Below are positions 42,848 through 52,091 of a stretch of DNA of 64,000 bases, one piece after another. The DNA comes from Duganella sp. 1411 (lineage in GTDB: Bacteria; Pseudomonadota; Gammaproteobacteria; Burkholderiales; Burkholderiaceae_D). The DNA lies in NCBI RefSeq assembly GCF_017833525.1, contig NZ_JAFICD010000001.1:186001-250000 (forward strand), written 5' to 3'. The position numbers and the translations under genes were made by a program. Below the pieces are notes generated by a model, which did not search any database, was not told the DNA's origin, and saw only the letters and a list, made by a program, of their open reading frames with translations. Position 1 is the first letter of the stretch; the number at the start of each line of letters is the position of its first letter.

Positions 42848-44259
42848 GACAACCGCGTTTCGACACGCTGGCCGTGCGCATCGGCGGCACCGTGCTGGCC
42901 GGCGCGCTGCTGTTCCAGTTCGTGCTGCTGGCGGTAGTGTTCTGGCCGGGCGGCCCGGCGCGGCCGGTGTTCCTGCTGCCGTCGCCGAGGCAGGCGCTGG
43001 CCATGGCCGCCGCGCTGGAAAAAGCCCCGCCGGCCCTGCGCCCCGACATCGTGCGCGCCTTGAACAGCGACGCCTTGCTGGTTCGTCTGCAAGCGGCCGG
43101 CGCGGCGTCGGCCGGCGCACCGCCCAACCGCGGTTCGGCGCGGCTGGAGCGGCTGTTCGCCCACTACGCCGACGGTTTGGAGGGCAGGCCATTCCACGTC
43201 GAAGTGCGCCCCGGCGAGCGGCTCAACGCGGTCAGCGCGGACGATATCGGCACGGCGGCGCCGGTGAGCCTGGTGCTGACGCTGACGAGCGGCGACAGCC
43301 TGGTGCTGGAGCGCACTCGCGCTCCGGCGCTGCGGCGACTCATGGACCGCGCGCTGTTGATCGGCCTGCTTGGCTGCGCGATCCTGGTCGCCGTGCTGCT
43401 GGTGGCGCTGCGGCAAACGGCGCGGCCGCTGCGGGCGTTGAACGCCGCCTCGCGCCAGTTGGCCGCCAATCTGTCGATGCCGGACCTGCCGCTGGACGGG
43501 CCGGCCGAAATCAAGGACCTGTCGCGCGCTTTCAACGACATGAAGCACACGATACGCTCGCTGATCGACGACCGCACGCGCATGCTGGCCGCGCTGGCCC
43601 ATGACTTCCGCACCTATCTGACGCGGCTGCGGTTGCGCGCTGAATTCATCGACGATGCGGACCAGCGCGCCCGCGCCGTCGCCGACCTCGACGAGATGAA
43701 CATGCTGCTCGACGATACGTTGACTTTCGCCCGCGAAGTGTCGGCCTCGGGCGCGCCGGCACCGCGCTTGGTGGACCTTGCCGTCGAGATCGCGGCGCTG
43801 GTGGCGGTGCGGCGGGAGCTGGGGCAGGACGTCGAATGGCACGGGGAACAGGCCACGTTGCCGGTCGCCTGCGCACCGCTCGCTCTCAGGCGCATGCTGG
43901 ACAACCTGATCGACAATGCGGTCCGCTACGCGCACGGCGCGCGGCTGACGGCGATTAGCGACGGTGGCGACGTGTTGGTGACGGTGGAAGACGACGGCCC
44001 CGGCGTGCCGGAAGAGGCGCTGCCGCGTCTGACCTTGCCGTTCGAGCGGCTGGAGAGTTCGCGCGCGCGCGCAACCGGCGGCAGTGGGTTGGGGCTGTCC
44101 ATCGTGCTGGCACTGGCGACCAGCCAGGGCGGCAAGCTTGCGCTTGAAAACCGCGCGGAAGGCGGCCTGCGCGCGACGCTCCGCCTACCCGGCTATACCT
44201 TGCCGCCCCAGGGCGCGGACGGCCGCATCGCGCAGCTGATCAAACCGAAAATCAAATAA
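42844..44259 (+). CDS. Membrane sensor histidine kinase (EnvZ-like) with atypical H-box
   Basis: A 471-aa inner-membrane kinase. First helix VRIGGTVLAGALLFQFVLLA, a ~130-residue periplasmic sensor, second helix LLIGLLGCAILVAVLLVAL, HAMP (TARPLRALNAASRQLA), then the H-box LAALAHDFRTYLTRLRLRAE near residue 255: the phospho-His is there, but the usual AHDLRTPL has F for L and Y for P. N-box DNLIDNAVRYAHG, G1 VEDDGPGVPEE and G2 GGSGLGLSIVLALA are intact. Start is GTG at 42844, overlapping the regulator stop. The Pro-to-Tyr change could alter phosphatase activity (inference). Confidence 0.93.
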   Translation: MRQPRFDTLAVRIGGTVLAGALLFQFVLLAVVFWPGGPARPVFLLPSPRQALAMAAALEKAPPALRPDIVRALNSDALLVRLQAAGAASAGAPPNRGSARLERLFAHYADGLEGRPFHVEVRPGERLNAVSADDIGTAAPVSLVLTLTSGDSLVLERTRAPALRRLMDRALLIGLLGCAILVAVLLVALRQTARPLRALNAASRQLAANLSMPDLPLDGPAEIKDLSRAFNDMKHTIRSLIDDRTRMLAALAHDFRTYLTRLRLRAEFIDDADQRARAVADLDEMNMLLDDTLTFAREVSASGAPAPRLVDLAVEIAALVAVRRELGQDVEWHGEQATLPVACAPLALRRMLDNLIDNAVRYAHGARLTAISDGGDVLVTVEDDGPGVPEEALPRLTLPFERLESSRARATGGSGLGLSIVLALATSQGGKLALENRAEGGLRATLRLPGYTLPPQGADGRIAQLIKPKIK

Positions 44260-44347
44260 GTCCGCGGGAGGTTGGGGGATGTCAGGATAACATTGGAGGA
44301 GCCGCCTCCGTAGCCTTATGACAATACTCAACCGGCCTGATTCACAT

Positions 44348-44923
44348 TCACCGGTGTATCACAACCAACAACGCCTTCGCTTCGGTCTTGCCGACGTTGC
44401 GGATGGTGTGCTGCTGGTCGCCGGGGTAGCGCGCCGTGCCGCCCAGCTTGACCTTCTTCTTGGTATTGCCGACCTCCACCTCCACCGACCCGTGCAGCAA
44501 GGTGACATGCTCCTGCGCGCCCGGATCATGTCCCTGCGACGCCAGCTCGCCGCCCGGCGCCAAGGTCAGCTCATACCACTCGTACTTCCCCGCCAACTCC
44601 ATCGGCCCCAGGATGCGCAGCACGTAGCCGGCGTGGTTGCCGGGCAGGGTGGGAGTCTCGTGCGCGTCGAGCACGCGGATGGTCTCGGACTCCTTCTCCG
44701 CCGTCGCCAGCAGCTCGCCGATCTGCACCCCCAGCGCATTGGACAGCCGCCACGTGATGGCGATGGTGGGATTGGCCTTTTCGCGTTCGATCTGCGACAG
44801 CATCGATTTGGACACCCCGGCGATGCGGGACAGGTCCTCCAGGGTCAGGCCGCGCGCCAGGCGCAGGCGTTGCAACGCGGCGCCGACCTCGGGTGGTGCG
44901 TTCGTCGAAACAGGTGTTTTCAT
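44348..44923 (-). CDS. XRE-family regulator with cupin domain
   Basis: A 191-aa regulator: N-terminal helix-turn-helix (about 14-68; LQRLRLARGLTLEDLSRIAG, SKSMLSQIEREKANPTIAIT) and C-terminal cupin sensor (about 115-188; EWYELTLAPGGELASQGHDP, EHVTLLHGSVEVEVG, DQQHTIRNVGKTEAKALLVV). This architecture (MerR/PuuR-like XRE-cupin) often controls amino-acid or polyamine catabolism. It is divergent from the kbl-tdh-sdaA operon, with 184 bp between start codons holding candidate operators, so threonine- or glycine-responsive control of that operon is likely. Start at 44923. Confidence 0.93.
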   Translation of the reverse strand: MKTPVSTNAPPEVGAALQRLRLARGLTLEDLSRIAGVSKSMLSQIEREKANPTIAITWRLSNALGVQIGELLATAEKESETIRVLDAHETPTLPGNHAGYVLRILGPMELAGKYEWYELTLAPGGELASQGHDPGAQEHVTLLHGSVEVEVGNTKKKVKLGGTARYPGDQQHTIRNVGKTEAKALLVVIHR

Positions 44924-45026
44924 TGTTTTATTCGGCGGATAGGCTAAATTCTAAGTAAATCTGTCGGAAAAACGCGGTCAGAACCGCATGCTTCCTTCTT
45001 GCGCTGTTCACTGGTTCTCTGTAAGA

Positions 45027-45040
45027 TTCGATATATTGAA
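45027..45040. promoter_or_regulatory. Candidate operator palindrome upstream of kbl
   Basis: TTCGATATATTGAA, a near-perfect 14-bp palindrome (one mismatched pair). Just downstream, CATAACG is directly repeated near 45052 and 45066. Likely control region for the XRE-cupin regulator; binding is inferred. Confidence 0.4.
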
Positions 45041-45107
45041 TTTGCGTTCGACATAACGGATTTCTCATAACGCAGTGAAAACGATCGTACCACATACAAG
45101 GACCATC

Positions 45108-46313
45108 ATGAGCAACCAAGCAAAAAGCACCTTCTTCAGCGGCCTGCAGCAAAACCTGGATCAATTGCGCGATCAAGGCCTGTACAAGCCGGAGCGCGTG
45201 CTCGCTTCGCGCCAGGGTTCGGAAGTGGTGGCCCAGGACGGCCGCACCTTGATCAATATGTGCGCCAACAACTACCTCGGTCTGTCCGGCGAGGAGTGGG
45301 TGGCCAAGGCGTCGATCGACGCCACCGAAAAATACGGCTACGGCCTGTCGTCGGTGCGGTTCATTTGCGGCACCCAGACCGTGCACAAGCAACTGGAGCA
45401 GGCGATCTCCAAGTTCCTCGGCACCGAGGACACGATCCTCTACGCGGCCGCCTTCGACGCCAACGGCGGCGTGTTCGAGCCGCTGTTCGACGAGAACGAC
45501 GCCATCATCTCGGACGCGCTGAACCACGCCTCGATCATCGACGGCATCCGTCTGTGCAAGGCGGCGCGCTTCCGCTACGCCCACAACGACATGGCCGACC
45601 TGGAAACGCAGCTGCAGGCCGCCGCCGACAAACGCCATAAAGTCATCGTCACCGACGGCGTGTTCTCGATGGACGGCACCATCGCCCAGCTGGACAAGAT
45701 CTGCGACCTGGCCGACAAATACGGCGCCCTGGTGATGATCGACGAATGCCACGCCTCCGGCTTCATGGGCGCGACCGGCCGCGGCACCCACGAGCACCAC
45801 AACGTCATGGGCCGGGTCGACATCATCACCGGCACGCTGGGCAAGGCCCTGGGCGGCGCGATGGGCGGCTTCACGTCCGCGCGCAAAGAGGTGATCGACA
45901 TGCTGCGCCAGAAATCCCGGCCTTACCTGTTCTCCAACACGCTGGCGCCGTCGATCGCCGGCGCGTCGCTGGCGGTGCTCGAGCGGCTGTCGCAGTCGAC
46001 CGAACTGCGCGACCGCCTGCACGAAAACACCGCCTACTTCCGCAAGGAGATCGAGCGTATCGGCTTCACCATCAAGCCCGGTACCCACCCTGTTGTTCCT
46101 GTGATGTTGTTCGACGCGCCCGTCGCGCAAAAATTCGCGGCACGAATGTATGAGCTGGGCGTTCTGCTCAGCGGCTTCTTCTACCCGGTGGTCCCGATGG
46201 GCCAGGCGCGCGTGCGTGTTCAATTGTCCGCAGCGCATAGCCGCGAGCAGCTGGACACCGTGCTCAAAGCATTCGAACAGGCGGGCAACGAGCTTGGCCT
46301 GCTTAAAAAATAA
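45108..46313 (+). CDS. kbl: Glycine C-acetyltransferase (2-amino-3-ketobutyrate CoA ligase)
   Basis: A 401-aa PLP enzyme that converts 2-amino-3-oxobutanoate and CoA to glycine and acetyl-CoA, the second step of threonine breakdown. Family motifs: INMCANNYLGLSGEEWV near residue 50, CGTQTVHKQLEQAISKFLG, VTDGVFSMDGTIAQLDKI near 185, IDECHASGFMGATGRGTHEH near 210, and the PLP Lys in TGTLGKALGGAMGGF near 244. Length equals E. coli Kbl. Start at 45108 behind AAGGACC. First gene of the operon with tdh and sdaA. Confidence 0.96.
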   Translation: MSNQAKSTFFSGLQQNLDQLRDQGLYKPERVLASRQGSEVVAQDGRTLINMCANNYLGLSGEEWVAKASIDATEKYGYGLSSVRFICGTQTVHKQLEQAISKFLGTEDTILYAAAFDANGGVFEPLFDENDAIISDALNHASIIDGIRLCKAARFRYAHNDMADLETQLQAAADKRHKVIVTDGVFSMDGTIAQLDKICDLADKYGALVMIDECHASGFMGATGRGTHEHHNVMGRVDIITGTLGKALGGAMGGFTSARKEVIDMLRQKSRPYLFSNTLAPSIAGASLAVLERLSQSTELRDRLHENTAYFRKEIERIGFTIKPGTHPVVPVMLFDAPVAQKFAARMYELGVLLSGFFYPVVPMGQARVRVQLSAAHSREQLDTVLKAFEQAGNELGLLKK

Positions 46314-46333
46314 AACAATCGTCAGGAATCAAC

Positions 46334-47302
46334 ATGGAACAACAACGCATCCTCGTCATCGGCGCCAATGGCCAAATCGGCAGTGAACTGGTGGAGGCGC
46401 TGGCCGCCAAACACGGCGCGCAAAACGTCATCGCCAGCGACATCAGCCCGACCAACCTGTATCACGCGCAGCGCTACACGCCCCTCAATGTGCTGGACAA
46501 AGAGGCGCTGTCCACGCTGGTGACGGAGGAGGGCATCACCCAGGTCTACCAACTGGCGGCGATGCTGTCGGCCACCGGCGAGGCGGCGCCGCTCAAGGCC
46601 TGGACCTTGAACATGGACGGCCTGCTCAATATTCTGGAGGTGGCGCGCGAGCGCGGCATCATCGGCAAGCCGTTGAAGGTCTTTTGGCCGTCGTCGATCG
46701 CCGCCTTCGGCCCCAACACGCCGGCGTCGAACACGCCGCAAACCACGGTGATGGACCCGACCACGATCTACGGCATCAGCAAGCTGGCCGGCGAGCGTCT
46801 GTGCGAGTACTACTTCATCAAGTACGGCGTCGATGTGCGCAGCATCCGCTACCCGGGCATCATCAGCTTCAAGTCGCCACCGGGCGGCGGCACCACCGAC
46901 TACGCCATCGCGATCTTCCATTCCGCGCTGCGCGGCGAGCGCTATGAATGCTTCCTCGGCCCGCAAACCACGCTGCCGATGATCTACATGCCCGATGCGA
47001 TCCGCGCCACCATCGAACTGATGGAAGCGCCGGCCGAACAGGTCAAGGTGCGCTCGGCCTACAACGTGGCCGGCGTCTCGTTCAATCCGGAGCAACTGGC
47101 CGCCGCCATCACGCGCGCCGTGCCGGACTTTAAAATCGCCTACAAGCCCGATAGCCGCCAGGCCATCGCCGACACATGGCCGCAAAGCCTGGACGACGCC
47201 ACCGCGACCGCCGACTGGGGCTGGAAGGCCCGCATCGGTGTCGAGGAGATGGTGGCCGACATGCTGGCCAACGTCGATGTCCGCCTGGGCAAAGCGGCTT
47301 AA
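46334..47302 (+). CDS. L-threonine 3-dehydrogenase, SDR/epimerase type
   Basis: A 322-aa NAD-dependent enzyme that oxidises L-threonine to 2-amino-3-oxobutanoate. It belongs to the extended short-chain dehydrogenase family, not to the zinc-type Tdh of E. coli. Rossmann motif ILVIGANGQIGSEL near residue 6, QLAAMLSATGE, WPSSIAAFGP near 120 with the catalytic Ser, YGISKLAGERLCEYY near 145 with Tyr-xxx-Lys, and PGGGTTDYAIAIFHSAL near 190. It lies 20 nt after kbl, its pathway partner, which strongly supports the substrate. I leave the symbol blank because tdh is mostly used for the zinc enzyme. Confidence 0.93.
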   Translation: MEQQRILVIGANGQIGSELVEALAAKHGAQNVIASDISPTNLYHAQRYTPLNVLDKEALSTLVTEEGITQVYQLAAMLSATGEAAPLKAWTLNMDGLLNILEVARERGIIGKPLKVFWPSSIAAFGPNTPASNTPQTTVMDPTTIYGISKLAGERLCEYYFIKYGVDVRSIRYPGIISFKSPPGGGTTDYAIAIFHSALRGERYECFLGPQTTLPMIYMPDAIRATIELMEAPAEQVKVRSAYNVAGVSFNPEQLAAAITRAVPDFKIAYKPDSRQAIADTWPQSLDDATATADWGWKARIGVEEMVADMLANVDVRLGKAA

Positions 47303-47333
47303 TCAACCACATTATAAAAAAGAGAGACATCCG

Positions 47334-48722
47334 ATGGATATGAGCGTTTTCGATTTGTTCAAGATCGGCATAGGGCCGTCGAGTTCCCACACGGTGGGAC
47401 CGATGGTGGCGGCCCGCCGGTTTCTGCTCGACTGCGCTCCGCTTGACGATGTCACCGAGGTGGCCGCCGAACTCTATGGCTCGCTCGCGCTCACCGGCAT
47501 CGGCCACGCGACCGACAAGGCGGTGATCCTCGGCCTGATGGGTGAAACCCCGCAGGACGTGGTGCCGACCATGGTCGATGCCCGGTTGGCCGAAGCCGAA
47601 GCGGCGGGTGAACTGTGGCTGCTGGGAACCCACGCGGTGCCGTTCAAGCGCGGCAAAAATCTGGTGTTCCACATGGCCGAATCGCTGGCCGAACATCCTA
47701 ACGGCATGCGCTTCACGCTGACCCGCGCCGACGGCGCCACCGTCAGCAAAGTCTATTACTCGGTGGGCGGCGGTTTTATCAAAGAGGAGGGCGAGGCGCC
47801 GCAGATGGCGGCCGGCACGGCCCCCGCCTCGGCGATTCCCTACCCGTTCGATACCATGGACCAGTTGCTGGCCCACGGCGAGGCGAGCGGCCTGACGATA
47901 CCGAAAATGCTGCGCGCGAACGAATGCGTCAAGCGCGGCGAGGATGAACTCAACGCCGGCATCGACAAGATCTGGCATGTCATGCGCGACTGTATCGCGC
48001 ACGGCCTGGAGACGGCCGGCCAGCTGCCGGGCGGCTTGAACGTCAAGCGGCGCGCGGCCAACTTGTGGACGCAATCGCAGTCCAGCGCCAGCCAGGCGAA
48101 CCACCTGCCGCACGACGCGCTGCACCAGGTCAGCCTGTACGCGATGGCCGTCAACGAGGAAAACGCCGCCGGCGGGCGCGTGGTGACGGCGCCGACCAAC
48201 GGCGCGGCCGGCATCATTCCGGCCGTGCTGCGCTATTACGCCGAGGATTGCAAGCCGAGCGACCCGGTCACCGGCATCCGCGACTTCATGCTGACCGCCG
48301 CCGCAATCGGCATGCTTTGCAAGCGCAACGCGTCGATCTCCGGGGCGGAAATCGGCTGCCAGGGCGAGGTTGGCGTGGCCTGCGCGATGGCGGCGGCGGG
48401 TTTGGTGGCGGCGCTGGGCGGCTCCAACAACCAGATCGAGAACGCCGCCGAAATCGGCATCGAACACCATCTCGGCATGACCTGCGATCCGATCGGCGGG
48501 TTGGTGCAGATTCCGTGCATCGAGCGCAATGGCATGGGGGCGGTCAAGGCGATCACCGCCGCGTCGCTGGCGTTGAAGGGCGACGGCACGCACTTTGTCA
48601 GCCTCGATGAAGTCATCGAAACGATGCGCCAGACCGGTGCCGACATGCAGGCCAAGTACAAGGAGACGTCGCTAGGCGGTTTGGCGATCCACGTCATCAC
48701 CGTCAACCATGCGGCGTGCTAG
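47334..48722 (+). CDS. sdaA: L-serine ammonia-lyase (serine deaminase), Fe-S type
   Basis: A 462-aa single-chain enzyme turning L-serine into pyruvate and ammonia. The N-terminal domain starts [20 protein letters not shown], the signature of SdaA/SdaB. The C-terminal catalytic part has AAGRV-like [18 protein letters not shown] near residue 285, [4Fe-4S] cysteines in [28 protein letters not shown] and [14 protein letters not shown]. Start at 47334 follows AAAGAGAGACA. Being third in the threonine operon, it probably removes serine formed from the glycine released by Kbl (through GlyA, not here). The last 51 nt overlap the convergent GGDEF-EAL gene. Confidence 0.95.
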   Translation: MDMSVFDLFKIGIGPSSSHTVGPMVAARRFLLDCAPLDDVTEVAAELYGSLALTGIGHATDKAVILGLMGETPQDVVPTMVDARLAEAEAAGELWLLGTHAVPFKRGKNLVFHMAESLAEHPNGMRFTLTRADGATVSKVYYSVGGGFIKEEGEAPQMAAGTAPASAIPYPFDTMDQLLAHGEASGLTIPKMLRANECVKRGEDELNAGIDKIWHVMRDCIAHGLETAGQLPGGLNVKRRAANLWTQSQSSASQANHLPHDALHQVSLYAMAVNEENAAGGRVVTAPTNGAAGIIPAVLRYYAEDCKPSDPVTGIRDFMLTAAAIGMLCKRNASISGAEIGCQGEVGVACAMAAAGLVAALGGSNNQIENAAEIGIEHHLGMTCDPIGGLVQIPCIERNGMGAVKAITAASLALKGDGTHFVSLDEVIETMRQTGADMQAKYKETSLGGLAIHVITVNHAAC

Positions 48723-51700
48723 CAGCAGCTGCCGGAACGCCTGTTCCGGCACCGGTTTGCTGAAGTAGTACCCCTGCATCTCGTTGCAGTGCTGCTGCTG
48801 CAGGAAATCGAGCTGCTCGGCCGTCTCCACCCCCTCCGCGATCGTCTTCAGCCCCAGGCTGCGCGCCATGTTGATGATGGCGCTGACGATCGCCTTGTCC
48901 TCGGCGTCGGTGCTGATATCGCGCACGAACGACTTGTCGATTTTGAGTTTGTACACCTTGAACTTCTTCAGGTGGCTGAGCGATGAAAACCCGGTGCCGA
49001 AATCGTCGATCGACATCCGCACGCCGCGCTCGTGCAGATTGTTCATCATCGCGATCGCGCCCTGCGGATCGTTCAACGCCACGCCCTCGGTCAGCTCCAG
49101 CTCCAGATACTCCGGCGGCAGGCCTTCCTCCTGCAAAATCTGCGTGATCAGCTCCGGCAGGTCGGTGTTGCGGAACTGCGTCGCCGACAGGTTGACCGCC
49201 ATGACCAGCGGCTGCAGGCCGTCGTCGAGCCATGCGCGCGCCTGCCGCACGGCCTGGCGCAGCACCCACGCGCCGATCGGCAGTATCAGCCCGCTCTCTT
49301 CAGCGGCGGGGATGAATTCCATCGGCGACACCACCCCTAGCTCCGGTGTTGACCAGCGCAGCAGCGCCTCGGCGCCGATGATGCGCTGGTCCGGCAGCGA
49401 GACCTGCGGCTGATAGACCACCTGCATCTGGTCGCGCTCGAGCGCGTAGCGCAGCGCGTTGACCAGCTGCAGATGGCGCGCCGCGCGCTGCTGCATGGCG
49501 GCCGTGAAGAAGCGGAAGTCGTGCCGCCCCGCGTGCTTGACCTGGTACATGGCCGCGTCGGCGCGCTGCAGCAGCGTTTCCATGTCGGCGCCGTCGGCCG
49601 GATACAGGGCGATGCCGATCGACGCCGTCACCTTCAGGTCGTGCGTGCCGACCCGGAAAGGCTGGTCGATCAGTTCCATCAGCTTGCGCGCCACCTCGGC
49701 GGCGTCCTTCGATTCGGCCCTTTGCAGCACGAAGATGAATTCGTCGCCGCCGAGGCGGGCCACGATGTCGTCCTCGCGCAGGCCGTGGCGCAGGCGTTTG
49801 GCCAGCTCGCACAGCAGGCCGTCGCCGACGCTGTGGCCGAGCGAATCGTTGATGTCCTTGAAGTGGTCCAGATCGAGCATCATCAGCGCCATCGACTCGC
49901 GGTTGCGGCGCGCCAGCGCCAGCGAGTGCAGCGTGTGCTCCTGCAACTGGGCGCGGTTCGGCAGGCCGGTGAGCGGGTCGAAATGGGCCAGGTACTGTAT
50001 CCGCTCGTCGGCCAGTTTGCGGTCGGTGATGTCGCGCGTGATCCCGAGCAGCATGCGCGGCTCGCCGTTGGCGCCGGTCATCGGCGCGGCGTGCGTCTCC
50101 AGCCAGCGCTGCCCCCCCTTGAGCCCCTGCACACGGAATTCAAGGTGGCCGTTCTCGCCGCCGATCACGCGCTGGTGTAGCGCGATGAAGGCATCGCGGT
50201 ACTCCGGCAGGATCAGGTCCGTCAGCACGTGCTTCTGCAATTCCTCCAGCGATTCGGCCTCCAGGATATTCAGGCCGGCGCTGTTCATCTCCAGCAGGCG
50301 CCCCTGGGCGTCGACCACCTTGATGCATTCCGGTTCGGTCTCGATGATGGTGCGCAGATGCTGCTCGCTTTTGCGCAGCGAGGCCTCGGTCTGTTCGCGT
50401 TTGCGGTCGTGGTCGAAGTTCTTCAGCGCGAACTCGATGTCGAGCGCCATTTCGACGAACAGGTCGCGCACTTCGGCGTCGAACACGCCGGTTGTGGTGG
50501 AGTAGGCGGAGAAGAAGCCGACGATTCGGCCGTTGCGGCGCAGCGGCAGCGACGCCGACGCCGCCCAGCCGTAACGGGCGGCGCGCGCGTGCCACGGCGC
50601 CGTTTCGGGCGCGCGCAGGAAGTCCTGGCACCAGTAAGGCTCCCCCGCGCGGTAACTCAGTCCTATCGGACCGCGCCCCTCGGGCTGCTCCGCGTCCAGC
50701 GAGATGGCCAGGTTGCTCAGGTATTCGGTGCCCTCGCCGGCGCTGGCGGCGGGGGACACGGTGGCCGCCAGTCCGTCGGCCGTCGTGTCGATCACGCCGA
50801 TCCATGCCATCGACATGCCGCCGTACGTCACGACGGCGCCGCAGATGTCGTCGAACAGTTCCTGCTCGCTGGTGCTGCGCAAGATGGCCTGGTTGCACTG
50901 GCTAAGCGCTGCATACAGGCGGCCGACGCGCTGCGAACGGGCCAGCGCCAGTGCGCGTTCGTCATCGAGCCTGGCCAGGTTGCGCTGCATGCCGGCCAGC
51001 CAGGTCCACACGCTCTCGCGCGCGTCGTCCCGCACCGGCAGCGTTTCGCTGACGTCGCCCCGTCCCAGGCGCTCGATGGCCGATCGCAGCTGGTCGACCG
51101 AGCTGCCCAAAGCCGCATCCAGATTGCGCTTGGCGCGCCACAGCAGCAGCGGCAGCATCAGCGCGAACAGCATGAAGGCGGCCCTGGCGAGGTTGGCCTC
51201 GGACGTCGCCGATTCGACTGCCCGCAGCGTGCGGCGCTCGACGCTGTCGTTCACCTGGGCGATCGGCCCCATGATCGCCGCCTTGGCCTGGTGATAGTCG
51301 TCGTCGTACAGCATCGCCAGGGCGGCGGTGACGGCCTGCGGATCGTCGCCGCCGAAGTCGCGCATCGCCAGCGCCTTGTTCTCGATGGCGGTGAGGCGGT
51401 CCGATTCGTCCTTGGCGCGGGTCAGCAGCGACAATTCGGCCGGTGTGAAGCTGGTCTCCTGTATGCGCTCCATCAGCGCCACGGGCTGGCCGGCGTCCCG
51501 CGGGCGCTGATGCTGGTCGAGGACCAGATCCCAATAGACGTTATCGTAGTTGTGTGGGCGCGGCTGGCGGCCGTCGCGGATGTCGATGATTTCCTGATAA
51601 TTTTTTCGGTAGCGGGGATCGCCCGTGGCCACGTAGGTGCGCGCCATGCGGGTCAAATCGTCGGACGACTGCCGCAGTTCGGCCACCAGGGTGCGCGACG

Positions 51701-51851
51701 CGTAACGCAGCTCGTTGGCGCGGTCGACCCGCTTTTCGGTCCACACATATAGCAGAAAGGCCAGGGCGACGATCAGTAAAGCGCTAAAGCAGGCCCACAG
51801 CATGCTGGCGAAAGAGGCGGCTTTACGTTGGACGGATAACTTCATCATCAT
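48672..51851 (-). CDS. Large GAF-PAS-GGDEF-EAL protein, membrane-bound
   Basis: A 1059-aa bifunctional c-di-GMP enzyme candidate. Two membrane helices (LWACFSALLIVALAFLLYVW near residue 20 and AAFMLFALMLPLLLWRA near 225) flank a helical periplasmic region; a HAMP-like segment, a GAF domain (about 375-520; WIGVIDTTADGLAATVSP), a PAS domain (about 555-675; IIETEPECIKVVDAQGRLLE) and GGDEF (about 680-840) follow. GGDEF is intact (VARLGGDEFIFVLQ) with the RxxD inhibitory site (REDD). EAL (about 860-1050) is intact (GAEALLRW, NLSATQF, ELTEG, SIDDFGTGFSS, KIDKSFV, AEGVET). Start is one of three consecutive ATGs at 51851-51845. It overlaps sdaA tail-to-tail. Confidence 0.92.
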   Translation of the reverse strand: MMMKLSVQRKAASFASMLWACFSALLIVALAFLLYVWTEKRVDRANELRYASRTLVAELRQSSDDLTRMARTYVATGDPRYRKNYQEIIDIRDGRQPRPHNYDNVYWDLVLDQHQRPRDAGQPVALMERIQETSFTPAELSLLTRAKDESDRLTAIENKALAMRDFGGDDPQAVTAALAMLYDDDYHQAKAAIMGPIAQVNDSVERRTLRAVESATSEANLARAAFMLFALMLPLLLWRAKRNLDAALGSSVDQLRSAIERLGRGDVSETLPVRDDARESVWTWLAGMQRNLARLDDERALALARSQRVGRLYAALSQCNQAILRSTSEQELFDDICGAVVTYGGMSMAWIGVIDTTADGLAATVSPAASAGEGTEYLSNLAISLDAEQPEGRGPIGLSYRAGEPYWCQDFLRAPETAPWHARAARYGWAASASLPLRRNGRIVGFFSAYSTTTGVFDAEVRDLFVEMALDIEFALKNFDHDRKREQTEASLRKSEQHLRTIIETEPECIKVVDAQGRLLEMNSAGLNILEAESLEELQKHVLTDLILPEYRDAFIALHQRVIGGENGHLEFRVQGLKGGQRWLETHAAPMTGANGEPRMLLGITRDITDRKLADERIQYLAHFDPLTGLPNRAQLQEHTLHSLALARRNRESMALMMLDLDHFKDINDSLGHSVGDGLLCELAKRLRHGLREDDIVARLGGDEFIFVLQRAESKDAAEVARKLMELIDQPFRVGTHDLKVTASIGIALYPADGADMETLLQRADAAMYQVKHAGRHDFRFFTAAMQQRAARHLQLVNALRYALERDQMQVVYQPQVSLPDQRIIGAEALLRWSTPELGVVSPMEFIPAAEESGLILPIGAWVLRQAVRQARAWLDDGLQPLVMAVNLSATQFRNTDLPELITQILQEEGLPPEYLELELTEGVALNDPQGAIAMMNNLHERGVRMSIDDFGTGFSSLSHLKKFKVYKLKIDKSFVRDISTDAEDKAIVSAIINMARSLGLKTIAEGVETAEQLDFLQQQHCNEMQGYYFSKPVPEQAFRQLLLARRMVDGDDVDRQTA

Positions 51852-52091
51852 CGGGCGCGGCGACTGCGAAAAATGGAAACTGCGGGTGGAGTGGCGGCTC
51901 CAGTATATTGCCGGAACGACAGTCAGGCCAGCGCGCCGCGACGCAAGGGGCCCGCCGGGGGCGCCCATAACCATAAAACAACGACAATCGCCCCCGAAAC
52001 GGCGAGGCGCACTATAATATCCGCTCGCTTTGTAACGTTCTGCCATTAGCTGCCAGCCAACCTTGTCAGCCCAACCGGACTTTTCTAATTT

